The notes under the pieces: generated by a model
The model's input: the letters and a program-made list of their open reading frames with translations, nothing else
Told to the model about the DNA's origin: nothing
Databases searched by the model: none
Translations under genes and position numbers: made by a program
Shown: one piece after another, positions 16,698 to 26,030 of the stretch
How positions within the stretch are numbered: position 1 is the first letter of the stretch
Layout of the letters: every line of letters starts with the position of its first letter
Source of the DNA: Rhizobium bangladeshense
GTDB lineage: Bacteria; Pseudomonadota; Alphaproteobacteria; Rhizobiales; Rhizobiaceae
Assembly (NCBI RefSeq): GCF_017357245.1
Contig: NZ_CP071616.1
Coordinates: forward strand, 186,001 to 250,000
Length of the DNA: 64,000 nucleotides
Direction: 5' to 3'

Positions 16698-17954
16698 ATG
16701 ATGACTTCATTGGTGATGGCTGATGCCTTTCAACGTCTCAGCCTTGCGCTTGCGATCGGCATACTCGTCGGCATCGAGCGTGGATGGCAAGAGCGCGAGG
16801 CCGCGCCGGGCAAGAGAGTGGCGGGCATTCGCACCTACGGCCTCTCGAGTTTCCTCGGCGGCTTTTGCGGCTTCCTGCAACCGGTCACGGGACCGATCCT
16901 GCCGACGGCAATCTTCGTATTCTTTGGCATAACGATCCTTGTTTTCAGCCGCGTGCAGGCGTTGCGGGAGGGTGACTACAGCGCAACCGGCGCCATTGCC
17001 GCAATTACGGTGTTTGCGCTCGGTTTCGGAGCTGTCGTTGCAGACATGACGACGACCGCGGCGAGCGCGGTCGCAATGACGGCACTTCTGGCGGCGCGGG
17101 AGCCACTGCACGGATTTCTGCGGAAGCTGACCTGGCTTGAGCTGAGAGCCGCCCTGATCCTGTTGACGATGACCGTCGTCATTCTTCCAGTTCTTCCCAA
17201 CGAGGCCATTGATCCCTGGCACATGATCAACCCCTTCGAACTGTGGATGCTGACCATATTCGTAGGAGCGGTTTCATTTGCGGGCTATGTGATGATCAGG
17301 CTCACCGACGCCAGAGCCGGACTGCTCCTGACAGGAGCCTGTGGGGGTGTCGTCTCCTCGACGGCCCTGACTCTCTCCTTTGCACGGCAGTCCAAGCAGA
17401 TGCCCGCCCTCTCGCCGCTGCTTTCAGCGGGAGCGATGATGGCCGGGGCCGTATCGCTGAGCCGGGTGCTTTTGATTTGCGGGGTAATCGCACCGGCGGT
17501 GCTGGAGGAGCTTGCAGCAGTGCTCGGCTCGGCTGCAGCGGTGCTTGCCATTGGAGGTGGTCTCGCCGGCTTGTCGCCGCGCTCCGGTGACAGCCCCGAT
17601 TTTTCACCGAAAAACCCGCTGGAGGTGATTGTCGTTCTACGCTTTGCTCTTCTTCTTGCCGCCGTCACCATCGTGACGCGAGCGGCTTTGGAATTCTTCG
17701 GAACACAGTCGCTGGCGGTGGTCGCCTTCATCACAGGGCTGGGCGACCTCGACGCGATAACGCTTTCGATTGCCAAGCTTCCGAACGTGCCGCTGGATGC
17801 GGCTGCACATGCCATAGCAGTCGCTGCCTTCGCCAATCTTCTTGCGAAAACCGGGCTTGCAGCAAGCGCGGGAAGCCTTGGCTATGTGGTGCGGCTCGCC
17901 ATCGTGAGTGGCATCGCAGTGCTTGCCGGCGCTGCCGGCTCATTTCTGATGTAA
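16698..17954 (+). CDS. MgtC/DUF4010-type integral membrane protein
   Basis: A 418-residue membrane protein with about a dozen hydrophobic segments. The N-terminus (LALAIGILVGIERGWQERE and GIRTYGL) matches the MgtC/SapB N-terminal domain. The C-terminal two thirds resemble the DUF4010 permease-like part. MgtC proteins are tied to survival under magnesium limitation or acid stress, but the activity of these long forms is not established. The start is uncertain: ATGs at 16698, 16701 and 16716 compete, and none has a strong ribosome site. The frame can extend to 16587, but that extension is Arg-rich and unlike the family. Confidence 0.82.
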   Translation: MMTSLVMADAFQRLSLALAIGILVGIERGWQEREAAPGKRVAGIRTYGLSSFLGGFCGFLQPVTGPILPTAIFVFFGITILVFSRVQALREGDYSATGAIAAITVFALGFGAVVADMTTTAASAVAMTALLAAREPLHGFLRKLTWLELRAALILLTMTVVILPVLPNEAIDPWHMINPFELWMLTIFVGAVSFAGYVMIRLTDARAGLLLTGACGGVVSSTALTLSFARQSKQMPALSPLLSAGAMMAGAVSLSRVLLICGVIAPAVLEELAAVLGSAAAVLAIGGGLAGLSPRSGDSPDFSPKNPLEVIVVLRFALLLAAVTIVTRAALEFFGTQSLAVVAFITGLGDLDAITLSIAKLPNVPLDAAAHAIAVAAFANLLAKTGLAASAGSLGYVVRLAIVSGIAVLAGAAGSFLM

Positions 17955-18050
17955 GCCGCTGATCTGGTCGTCGGCGATGGCGCTTGCCGCTTTATCACGC
18001 CGGATCTGACGCGCTACCTTCTATGGCCGCCGAGCGAGGTGCCATCCGGC

Positions 18051-18323
18051 CTACGCGCCCACTGATGTGCCAAGGTCGGCCGCATGAATGTGGATGCACC
18101 CGTCGGGCTCGATATCGCCACAATCGAACTTCGCGCAGGCGATTCGACTGAAAAGGCCGATATTTTCCTGAAGCCGGCTTTCGTCGCAGCGCGGCGGCTG
18201 GGCAACCTCAAGAAGCGCCTGCCTGTCGATAACGACCATCTGGTTGGTGCCGCCGGTATCCATTACCAGCAGGGCCTCCTCGCCGGACGATTTCATCATT
18301 CCACTGATCAGCTTCAAGGACAT
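18051..18323 (-). CDS. Small protein of unknown function, related to the one at 3629-3961
   Basis: A 90-residue protein. VVIDRQALLEVAQPP, LFSRIACAKF and HIHAADLG align with the equivalent segments of the 110-residue protein at 3629-3961. No signal peptide or membrane segment is seen. GGAG stands seven bases before the ATG. A perfect TTGAT-N4-ATCAA dyad lies about 106 bases upstream. Function unknown; the shared promoter type suggests a common low-oxygen role. Confidence 0.68.
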   Translation of the reverse strand: MSLKLISGMMKSSGEEALLVMDTGGTNQMVVIDRQALLEVAQPPRCDESRLQENIGLFSRIACAKFDCGDIEPDGCIHIHAADLGTSVGA

Positions 18324-18429
18324 AGCTTATCTCCGGACCGGTTGATCTCGTAAACCTGCCGCGGGACGCGCTACCGGGCTGCTCGGGCAGGCTGCCGGCA
18401 ACCTTATGCCAGCGCGGGAAGACCACGCC

Positions 18430-18443
18430 TTGATGCATATCAA
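18430..18443. promoter_or_regulatory. Consensus anaerobox upstream of the small gene at 18051
   Basis: TTGATGCATATCAA is a perfect TTGAT-N4-ATCAA palindrome. It sits between the end of the cysteine hydrolase gene and the small paralog, 106 bases upstream of the latter. Confidence 0.72.
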
Positions 18444-18464
18444 TAAAGATCGCCAGAGAGGCTC

Positions 18465-19049
18465 TCAGCCAAGGCCGCTCAAGAACTCCTCGGTCTCCAT
18501 GAGCTCGAGCTGCACGGAAAAGCGGTCGTGCAGAAGCTCTAGCGATGCGTCATAGGTGTCGTCGGCGCTACTGCAGACGGCGTCCTTCAGCATGATGACA
18601 CGATAGCCGAGATCGATGGCGCCGAGCGTCGTGGCAAGCACGCAGACGTCCGTTTCCCCACCGGTGACCACAAGGGTGTCGACCCGCTCGGATTGAAGAG
18701 TTGTGTGGAGGCGGCCGTCGATCCAGGGGGAATAGGTGCATTTGTCGAAATATCTTGCCGGCGGAACAAGCAAGGTCAGCGAGGAAGCCAGCTCGACGAG
18801 GTCACGCGGAAGATGCTCGCCCGTCATCATCCACCATTTCCGGTAATAGTCGCGCCATTTTCCGGGCATCGCATCCGCGCGCTGGGGCGGCACGAAGCGC
18901 GTGAAGATCGTTCGGGACGGATGCCGGCCGGCGAGTTCCTCGATCTGCGGGGAGATCCGGGCCATCCAGGGAACGTGCCACGGGGTGTCTTCGGCGAACA
19001 TCCGCTGCATGTCGACGCAAAGGTGCCGCCACTCGCCGATCTCGCCCAT
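18465..19049 (-). CDS. Isochorismatase-like cysteine hydrolase
   Basis: A 194-residue hydrolase of the isochorismatase-like fold. The catalytic triad is readable: Asp in LCVDMQRMF near residue 13, Lys in YFDKCTYS, and Cys in TDVCVLATT. Members include nicotinamidase, N-carbamoylsarcosine amidase and biuret hydrolase; the substrate here is not evident. It is transcribed alone, away from the convergent-side neighbours. Confidence 0.87.
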   Translation of the reverse strand: MGEIGEWRHLCVDMQRMFAEDTPWHVPWMARISPQIEELAGRHPSRTIFTRFVPPQRADAMPGKWRDYYRKWWMMTGEHLPRDLVELASSLTLLVPPARYFDKCTYSPWIDGRLHTTLQSERVDTLVVTGGETDVCVLATTLGAIDLGYRVIMLKDAVCSSADDTYDASLELLHDRFSVQLELMETEEFLSGLG

Positions 19050-19173
19050 TACATCTCCCTTCGTCCAAGAGCCTTTCCTGCTCAGAATGCTTCAATCTGA
19101 CGAGGAAAGGCTCTGGGGCGTGAACCGCTGCCCGGGGCGAAAGTTCCCGACTGCCCGGCAGATCAAAAGCTGC

Positions 19174-21579
19174 TCAGGCAATGGCTCCGGGAACGATCGT
19201 CCGTAATGCGGCGCCGCTTTCGGATTTGCCGAAGCAGTCGAGTTCGCGAAGCGGAAGCGGTTTGGAGAAGAAGTAGCCCTGAAGATCGGTGCAGCCGAGG
19301 GCTGCCAGAAAATCCCTTTGATATTCTGTTTCCACCCCTTCGGCCGTCGTCGAAATGCCGAGGTTGCGGCTGAGCGCGACGATGGCGCCGATGATGGCCG
19401 CTCCATTGGCTTTCGTGCCGAGCAACGAGACGAACGAGCGATCGATCTTAATGCGGTCTATTTCGAAGCGCACTAGGTGGCTGAGGCATGAAAAGCCAGT
19501 TCCGAAATCGTCCAGCGATATCTGAACGCCTTGGCTGCGGAGCGACCTCAGCACCGAATAGATCTCGGAATTGTCCTCGATGAGCGAAGATTCGGTGAGC
19601 TCGAGCTCGAGCCGGTATGGCGACAGCCCGCTCTCCTCAAGCACGGCGAACACCTCCTCGGCAAAATTTGGCCTTCTCAACTGGGCGGGAGATACGTTGA
19701 CCGCGACAAAGGTGCCTTCAGGCCATTTGCAGGCGGCTCTGCAGGCTTCGCGCAATACCCAAAAACCAAGCGCGTCAATAAGACCGCCCTCCTCGGCCGC
19801 AGGGATAAAGCTGGCGGGCGTCAGGAGCCCGCGCTGACTGTGACGCCAACGCACCAGCGCCTCGGCGCCCGACGCCTGAAATCCCTGCCCGGCACGATGC
19901 ACCGTCTGGTAATAGACCTCGAGGGACCCGAAATCAGACCGTCCCGTAATCGGAGCCGAGGAGGAAGTCTCGGGGAATGAGGCGGTGCTCTTGGCGAGAA
20001 CTTCCCGCAGCTCGTTCTTGAGGATATCGCGCGCATTTCTGCCGCCGTCCATGGACGGCGAATAGACGCGCCACTGGCCTCTTCCGCCCATTTTTGCCTC
20101 ATAAAGCGCGACGTCGGCGTAACGCATGATATCGTCGGCATTGCGCCCGGCATCGGGCACGACGGTCACGCCGATCGAGCCGCCGACCCGGGCGACTGCT
20201 TCGCCCCTCAAAAGCGGGAAGGGTTTGCCAAGTTCAGCAACGATTGCATCGCAGATGGACGGCAAGGTTTGATCATCTCTGATGTTCGGGAGAAGCAGGG
20301 CAAACTCGTCCCCGCCGAGCCGGGCAAGCGTGTCGTCCGGACGAAGCAACGCGCGGATTCGCGCCGCAGCCATCCTGATGAGTTCGTCGCCGGCAGCATG
20401 GCCGAACGTGTCGTTCACCGCCTTGAAGCGGTCGAGGTCAAGAAGCGCCACTGCCGACCGTTCGGTGGAATTGCGCGGGTCGGCCAGGCACTCCTCGAAC
20501 CGCATCGCGAACATGGCGCGGTTGGGAAGGCCTGTCAGCACGTCATGCAAGGCGAGCTGCCTTGCGTGCAGCTCGCTTTTCTTCAATTCGCCGAGACTGC
20601 TTCGCAGGCGCAAGAGCAGAACCGAAAACAGGACCGCGATCACCAGGGCGGCAATCGAAAGCGCCGGCATCAAGCGGCCGATCACCCTCGAACCCGGAAG
20701 ATCGGGCCGCCATACGATGAAGCCGATCGGTTCACCGTTCGCCGTGGCGTCGATCTGGAACGCGACCTCGTTTTCGTCAGCGTCGGCCGTGCGCGCGAAG
20801 CGGGCGCCGTTGAGGCCCTGTTGCCGGCTCAATTCGTCGAGCGCCGCGCCGTCAAGAAACCGTACGACGATCAGGAATTGCCGCATCGGCTGCGGTTGGC
20901 TCTCGGCGGCTTCGTTGACGGCGACAATGCCCACGATGGTCGGCCGGCCTTCGAGCCGCATCAGATTGGCAAGTGCTCGGTTGGCGCGGGCGGTATCGGC
21001 GAAGCGGCTTTCCATCGATGATGGGGTCCGGTCGCTGGGAACTGTGCCCCGGCTCCCCGTAAGGCGGGCATCTTTAAGGAGAGGCAGAAAGAGCGGCCTC
21101 ATCCAGCGATAGCGCTTTTCCGTTTCGGCGTCGGTCATCATGATCAGCTGCGCCTTGTCGTCGACGACGAAGGCCTGATCGTAGCCGAAGGCCGACATTG
21201 CAGTCTGGCTGATCGCACTCCCGGCCGCTGCGGTGAGAACAGTATCGAGGCTGGAGGAAACTCCGGCTGCCCGGGAGGCCGGATAGACACCGGCGAGATA
21301 GCCATTGCCGAATTGACCGATGACATGCGCGACTTGATCGACCTGTTCCCTGAGGCGCGCATTGACGAGCTGGCGCTGTCGATCGAGGGCCGCGGCGTCG
21401 CTTTCGGTTCCCGCCCAGAGCGCAGAGAGCACGACCAGTCCGATCGCTCCCAGCCCGCTGACAGCGATCAGGAACAGAATTCTCCCCGAAGCGATCCAGG
21501 ATTGCTGAAACGTATTGGAGCTGGAAGGAACAACGATGTGCAAGCCTAAACCCCTGAACCCACCACGATACGGGCGCAT
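19174..21579 (-). CDS. Membrane diguanylate cyclase/phosphodiesterase (CHASE4-like, GGDEF, EAL)
   Basis: An 801-residue protein. A transmembrane segment at about 32-55 precedes a periplasmic sensor of CHASE4 type (about 60-300), a second membrane segment at about 306-325, then a GGDEF domain with an intact RLGGDEF motif and an EAL domain with intact EALVRW and DDFGTG motifs. Both enzymatic motifs look active, so it may make and degrade cyclic di-GMP, with the periplasmic domain setting the balance. It is monocistronic. No clear ribosome site precedes the ATG at 21579, and a TTG 12 codons in is an alternative. Confidence 0.92.
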   Translation of the reverse strand: MRPYRGGFRGLGLHIVVPSSSNTFQQSWIASGRILFLIAVSGLGAIGLVVLSALWAGTESDAAALDRQRQLVNARLREQVDQVAHVIGQFGNGYLAGVYPASRAAGVSSSLDTVLTAAAGSAISQTAMSAFGYDQAFVVDDKAQLIMMTDAETEKRYRWMRPLFLPLLKDARLTGSRGTVPSDRTPSSMESRFADTARANRALANLMRLEGRPTIVGIVAVNEAAESQPQPMRQFLIVVRFLDGAALDELSRQQGLNGARFARTADADENEVAFQIDATANGEPIGFIVWRPDLPGSRVIGRLMPALSIAALVIAVLFSVLLLRLRSSLGELKKSELHARQLALHDVLTGLPNRAMFAMRFEECLADPRNSTERSAVALLDLDRFKAVNDTFGHAAGDELIRMAAARIRALLRPDDTLARLGGDEFALLLPNIRDDQTLPSICDAIVAELGKPFPLLRGEAVARVGGSIGVTVVPDAGRNADDIMRYADVALYEAKMGGRGQWRVYSPSMDGGRNARDILKNELREVLAKSTASFPETSSSAPITGRSDFGSLEVYYQTVHRAGQGFQASGAEALVRWRHSQRGLLTPASFIPAAEEGGLIDALGFWVLREACRAACKWPEGTFVAVNVSPAQLRRPNFAEEVFAVLEESGLSPYRLELELTESSLIEDNSEIYSVLRSLRSQGVQISLDDFGTGFSCLSHLVRFEIDRIKIDRSFVSLLGTKANGAAIIGAIVALSRNLGISTTAEGVETEYQRDFLAALGCTDLQGYFFSKPLPLRELDCFGKSESGAALRTIVPGAIA

Positions 21580-21666
21580 TCGTGGAGGCTAACAAAGAAG
21601 CGTTCACGTAGAATTAAAGGCTGCGGCGCACTATGGGGCGAGATTACCTCACAAGGAGTTTCAGAC

Positions 21667-22473
21667 ATGTTGCGCCTTTCCATTCAGACTATACTCCGCG
21701 GAGCGCTGATGGCGGGCGGACTGGGTCTTCTTCTCGCCGCGACCGTACCGTTGCAGCTGGCTGCGCAAGATCGCACGCCCATGAGGGTTGCCGTCGAAGG
21801 TGCATTTCCGCCCTTCAACTATCTTGATGCGAATAACAAGCTGCAAGGCTTCGACATCGATATCGCCAATGCCCTTTGCGAAGCCGGCAAGTTCGAATGC
21901 GAATTCATCATCCAAAAGTGGGACGACATGATCCCCGATCTCGTCGCCGGCAAATACGACGCGATCATTTCCTCCATGTCGATGAGCCTGGAGCGCCGCC
22001 AGAAGGTCGCGTTCACCGCCCAATATTACACCAGCCCGTCGGTGTTCATCGCCCGTAAGGACTCGCCGATCAGTGACGTCAGCCCCGCCGCCCTCAGCGG
22101 CAAAAAACTCGGGGTGACATCGTCGACAGCGCAGGAATCTTATGCCAACCACCTGTATCCAGACATGAAAAAGACGGTTTTCCGATCTTCGCCGGAATTA
22201 TACAAAGGGCTGTCGGACGGGCGCGTCGACATTATCCTTGAGGATAAACTCGCCATTTATGACTGGATCGCCAACACCAAGGCGGGGACCTGCTGCGAGT
22301 TCAAGGGGCCGGACCTGGTCGATATCACTTATTTCGGCGAGGGTGCCGGGATCGCATTGCGCCTGGATGACAAGGAGCGTCTTGCGCGCCTGAACGAAGC
22401 CTTGAAGGCCATCAAGGACGACGGGACCTATGACATGATCAACGCTAAGTATTTCCCGTTCAGCATCCAGTAG
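21667..22473 (+). CDS. Polar amino-acid type periplasmic binding protein
   Basis: A 268-residue family 3 solute-binding protein. A signal peptide of about 35 residues ends near LQLAAQD. The mature part begins MRVAVEGAFPPFNYLD and has the GFDIDIANALC ligand-binding segment, as in the lysine/arginine/ornithine and histidine binding proteins. AAGGAG precedes the start. There is no permease or ATPase beside it, so it is an orphan that may serve a transporter elsewhere. A strong terminator follows. Confidence 0.9.
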   Translation: MLRLSIQTILRGALMAGGLGLLLAATVPLQLAAQDRTPMRVAVEGAFPPFNYLDANNKLQGFDIDIANALCEAGKFECEFIIQKWDDMIPDLVAGKYDAIISSMSMSLERRQKVAFTAQYYTSPSVFIARKDSPISDVSPAALSGKKLGVTSSTAQESYANHLYPDMKKTVFRSSPELYKGLSDGRVDIILEDKLAIYDWIANTKAGTCCEFKGPDLVDITYFGEGAGIALRLDDKERLARLNEALKAIKDDGTYDMINAKYFPFSIQ

Positions 22474-22516
22474 TTTTGTCGCGCGCTTCTTGTGATCGAC
22501 ACGTCAATTGTTTACA

Positions 22517-22556
22517 ACGCCGCGCCTGCGAAACAGGCGCGGCGTCATAAATTTTT
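22517..22556. terminator. Rho-independent terminator between convergent genes
   Basis: ACGCCGCGCCTG and CAGGCGCGGCGT form a perfect 12-pair stem around a five-base CGAAA loop, followed by CATAAATTTTT on the plus strand. It ends the binding-protein transcript and may also stop formaldehyde dehydrogenase transcripts arriving from the other side. Confidence 0.88.
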
Positions 22557-22564
22557 CCTTTGGG

Positions 22565-23755
22565 TCAGGCAGCTTTCGCGACCTCTCCGTGCGGATCGAG
22601 GACATATTTCGTTGCCGCGCCATGGTCGAAGCTTTCATATCCAGCGGCGGCGTCGTCGAGCGGGATGACCTTGGCGTTGACGATATCGGCGATCGGCAGC
22701 CGGTCGTGGAGGATCGCCTGCATGAGCTGGCGATTATATTTCAGCACCGGTGTCTGGCCGGTGTGGAAGGACTGCGCTTTTGCCCAACCGAGACCGAAGC
22801 GAAGCGAGAGATTGCCGTGCTTGGCGGCATTGTCGACAGCACCCGGATCCTCGGTCACGTAGAGACCGGGAATACCGATCGAGCCGGCGGCGCGGGTGAT
22901 CTCCATCATCTGGTTGAGCACGATCGCCGGCTGTTCTCCGCCGGAATGGCCGCGTGCCTCGAAGCCGACCGCATCGATGGCGCTGTCCACTTCGTTGCTG
23001 CCGACGACCTCGGCAATCATGTCGCCAAGACGATCGCTCTTGGAAAGATCGATGGGTTCGAAACCGACCTTCGCGGCATGCGCCAGGCGATCATTGTTGA
23101 AATCACCGATCATGACGACGGCGGCACCGAGGATGCGAGCCGAAGCCGCAGCCGCTAGACCGACAGGGCCGGCACCGGCGACATAGACGGTCGAGCCGAC
23201 CCCGACGCCTGCGCGCACTGCGCCATGAAAGCCGGTGGGCAGGATGTCGGAAAGCATTGTGAGATCGCGGATCTTCGCCATCGCCTTGTCGCGATCGGGG
23301 ATTTTCAGCAGGTTGAAATCGGCATAGGGAACGGTGACGTAACGTGCCTGTCCGCCGATCCATCCGCCCATGTCGACATAGCCGTAAGCGCCGCCGGCGC
23401 GGGCTGGGTTTACCGTCAGGCAGACGCCCGTATCCTGAGATTTGCAGCAGCGGCAACGGCCGCAGGCGACATTGAACGGCACCGAGACGATGTCTCCGAT
23501 GTCGAGCATCTCGACGTCGACGCCTTTCTCGATGATCTCGCCGGTGATTTCATGGCCAAGGATCAGGCCCGGCATTGCCGTCGTGCGGCCGCGGACCATG
23601 TGCTGGTCGGAGCCGCAGATATTGGTGGAGATAACCTTCAGGATCACGCCGTGTTCGATGCGGCGGCCGTCCGGCGCTTCCAGCTTCGGATCGTCGATAT
23701 CGCGGACTTCGACCTTACCCGGCCGGAGATAGACGACGCCTCTATTCTTGCTCAT
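22565..23755 (-). CDS. fdhA: Glutathione-independent formaldehyde dehydrogenase
   Basis: A 396-residue zinc-dependent alcohol dehydrogenase family member. The catalytic zinc site is in NICGSDQHMV and GHEITGEI, the structural zinc cysteines in CGRCRCCKSQDTGVC, and the NAD-binding loop is GAGPVGLAAA. Length and motifs fit the Pseudomonas putida FdhA type, which oxidises formaldehyde with tightly bound NAD and no glutathione. The ATG at 23755 follows GGGAGGA; the longer frame upstream is not conserved in type. Formaldehyde could come from demethylation of glycine betaine made by the carnitine genes nearby, but that is inference. Confidence 0.92.
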   Translation of the reverse strand: MSKNRGVVYLRPGKVEVRDIDDPKLEAPDGRRIEHGVILKVISTNICGSDQHMVRGRTTAMPGLILGHEITGEIIEKGVDVEMLDIGDIVSVPFNVACGRCRCCKSQDTGVCLTVNPARAGGAYGYVDMGGWIGGQARYVTVPYADFNLLKIPDRDKAMAKIRDLTMLSDILPTGFHGAVRAGVGVGSTVYVAGAGPVGLAAAASARILGAAVVMIGDFNNDRLAHAAKVGFEPIDLSKSDRLGDMIAEVVGSNEVDSAIDAVGFEARGHSGGEQPAIVLNQMMEITRAAGSIGIPGLYVTEDPGAVDNAAKHGNLSLRFGLGWAKAQSFHTGQTPVLKYNRQLMQAILHDRLPIADIVNAKVIPLDDAAAGYESFDHGAATKYVLDPHGEVAKAA

Positions 23756-24442
23756 GGATTCCTCCCATGTGTTGAATGCCTCGAGCTGCAACCGATGCAG
23801 TCGACGGCAAGCTTTCCTCCGGCCTGCCTCCTCTGCAGCCCGGCATTCACAACGCCGCATCGGGCGATGTTCGAATTTCTGAGATAGGCGGGACAGACTG
23901 GATCGAGGAGACAGCGAGCACGAAAGGTCTGGCCTGTCGTTCCGCTCATCATCGCCCGCCGCACTCCGCGGGTCTGCTACGCAAAGAGCTGGTTTCGGGC
24001 TCCAGAACCTCCTTTCGATCCATCTCGATATCTCCGGATGTCAATCCGGCGACCTCTTGAGGAGTTCAGTTCTTCTACCGCTGCCGGATCGCGCGCAGGC
24101 GGCTGGCCGGCCTCCTATAATTCATAGCGCCAGCTTGAGAGGCAGCGCCGTGAACATGACAAGAAAACCATGCCTGACGAAAAACAGCGCCCGAAAAAAC
24201 GACATGGGTGACACTCAAGGCGACAGTCGGACAAGTCGCATAGCTTCCAGTTGAGGACGCAGGCTGATCCCGCGAATATGACGGTTTACCCGCATCGACC
24301 CGGCTAGCTCATGTCACCTGCGAGCGCATCAATTTGGCCAAGTGCCGTTGCCGTTCTCAATCGTGATTGGACATCCGCTGCGACCTGAGCGAGGCTGTTT
24401 TTGGGAGCGGACCATCTATTTTTCCGAAGATAGGAGGCCGAA
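23756..24442. other. Intergenic stretch without a supported gene
   Basis: Short open frames here overlap each other on both strands and show no recognisable family or good ribosome site. The part nearest 23755 must hold the formaldehyde dehydrogenase promoter, and the part before 24443 that of the hypothetical gene. I see no RNA gene, repeat or clear dyad. Confidence 0.5.
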
Positions 24443-24877
24443 ATGGAACAGTATACAGTAGAGCAGTTGAAAACGATTGCGAAGGTCAGCACGACCTGCA
24501 AGCGCCTAGAAATAACGCGGCGCGAACGGCTTGAGCGGTGGGCCGAAAGTCTGGAACGCAGCTCCAGACCTTTCCTCAAGACGCTTCACGAAACCGAATA
24601 TCAGCCGATTGCAGATCGTATCGCCTTGCGGGACGACGACACCCCAATCTCTGTTGCATTCGCTGATCCCATTCTGCGGGCGGCAGGAATGGAAAATGAC
24701 AGCTATGGAGAAGCCAAGCGGTTCTTCGAACTCAGCGATGAACAACTGCACGACCTTGTCTGCTTCTGTCATTTCGGTGAACGCGTCAGCGCGGCAACGG
24801 TCGCTCGCCGCGTACGGAAGATAGCGAGTCACAAACCAGGCGGGTTTTTCGCTCAGCTTCGTGCGTTCTTTGGCTAA
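24443..24877 (+). CDS. Hypothetical protein
   Basis: A 144-residue soluble protein of unknown function. It is helical and charged, with RRERLERWAESLER near residues 26-39 and a Cys-containing LVCFCHFGERVSA segment near 105. The start is well supported by GGAGG eight bases upstream. No signal peptide or membrane segment is seen. Neighbours give no functional hint. Confidence 0.65.
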   Translation: MEQYTVEQLKTIAKVSTTCKRLEITRRERLERWAESLERSSRPFLKTLHETEYQPIADRIALRDDDTPISVAFADPILRAAGMENDSYGEAKRFFELSDEQLHDLVCFCHFGERVSAATVARRVRKIASHKPGGFFAQLRAFFG

Positions 24878-25023
24878 GTGAGGCCGAAGGTACCTGACGC
24901 TGTGAAGGCTGGTCTTGGCCACCGTGTGGAATGGTCGCCATGGCAATCGGTCGGTCGCTCATCTCAGTATGAGCGAACAGGACCAGCCCAACACGGTTGC
25001 GTCAGCGGACGGAGAAACGGCAA

Positions 25024-25929
25024 TTAGCTAAGCTGCGGCCGCCGGCCTCGGCTGAAGTCGACCGCCGTATGCCAGAACACGGCGCCGAGAATGATGGCGC
25101 CGCCGAAATAGGTGGCGACGGGCGGCTCTTCGGAAAATAGCAGCCAGACCCAGAAAGGCGTCAGCACGATCTCCATCGTGCCGATCAGCGCCGCCTCCGC
25201 CGGCGGCATCCGCTTCGCCCCGGCGAGGAAGAGCACCAGCGCCAGCGAGAAATTCGTCGCGCCGAAGGCGGCGAGGACGATCCAATTGTGCAGGTCGAGC
25301 GAGCCGACCGAACCGAAGGGCGCGAAGATAACGAGCGTCAGGAAAGCGCTGACCACGGTCGGCGGCAGGCTCGGCACGCCGGGATCGATACGGGGAATGA
25401 TGATAACGAGCGCGAAGGAAGCGGTCATACCAAGCGCCAGCAGGTCGCCCCAGCCGGTGCCGCCGCCGATCGACGAGGCGACAATGACGGCCACGCCGAA
25501 GAGCGAGATCGCGCCGGCAATCAGCGTCCGTCTGGCCACCCTCTCCTTGAGGATGAGCCAGCCGAACAAGGCGGCGATGAAAGGCGTCGTCGCATAGATC
25601 ATCGTCACATTGGCGACGGTGGTCATGTAGAGCGCCCCGATGAAGCATCCCTGACTGAAGGTCTGGCAGGCAATCATAGCAAGGCCGGTGGGACGGAGGA
25701 CGGAACGCCATTGTCGCCGTGAGATGCCCCCTTCGAGGAAAAGGCAGGGGATCAGCAGGAACAGGCCTCCGAACAACGACCGCCACGCGATCGCCGTCCA
25801 TACGTCGGTCGTAAGCAGCCGCGAGTAAACGCCGCTGGCACTCCAGGCAAGCGTCGCGGCAATGATGAGAAGAACACCCTTCTCGTGCTCGCTGCCTGCG
25901 AGGCGTGTGGTCGGATTGTCAATGGTCAC
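25024..25929 (-). CDS. EamA/DMT-superfamily transporter
   Basis: About 301 residues with ten hydrophobic segments and two EamA repeats; the second shows the usual LALVLFLAGAKRMPPAEAALIGTME-type segment. The family exports amino acids or other small metabolites. The frame opens upstream to 26019, but the GTG at 25929 (VTIDNPTTR) leaves room for a promoter facing the divergent LysR gene, so I prefer it; the start remains uncertain. It is probably controlled by that LysR protein. Confidence 0.87.
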   Translation of the reverse strand: MTIDNPTTRLAGSEHEKGVLLIIAATLAWSASGVYSRLLTTDVWTAIAWRSLFGGLFLLIPCLFLEGGISRRQWRSVLRPTGLAMIACQTFSQGCFIGALYMTTVANVTMIYATTPFIAALFGWLILKERVARRTLIAGAISLFGVAVIVASSIGGGTGWGDLLALGMTASFALVIIIPRIDPGVPSLPPTVVSAFLTLVIFAPFGSVGSLDLHNWIVLAAFGATNFSLALVLFLAGAKRMPPAEAALIGTMEIVLTPFWVWLLFSEEPPVATYFGGAIILGAVFWHTAVDFSRGRRPQLS

Positions 25930-26030
25930 GCAGAGATTCTCAAAGAAGGAAGTCGAACGCCGCCCATTTCTGCGCCGGCAATTGACATAAGGCAAACGAA
26001 TAGTAAAGATGGCTATCATCGATTTTTTCT

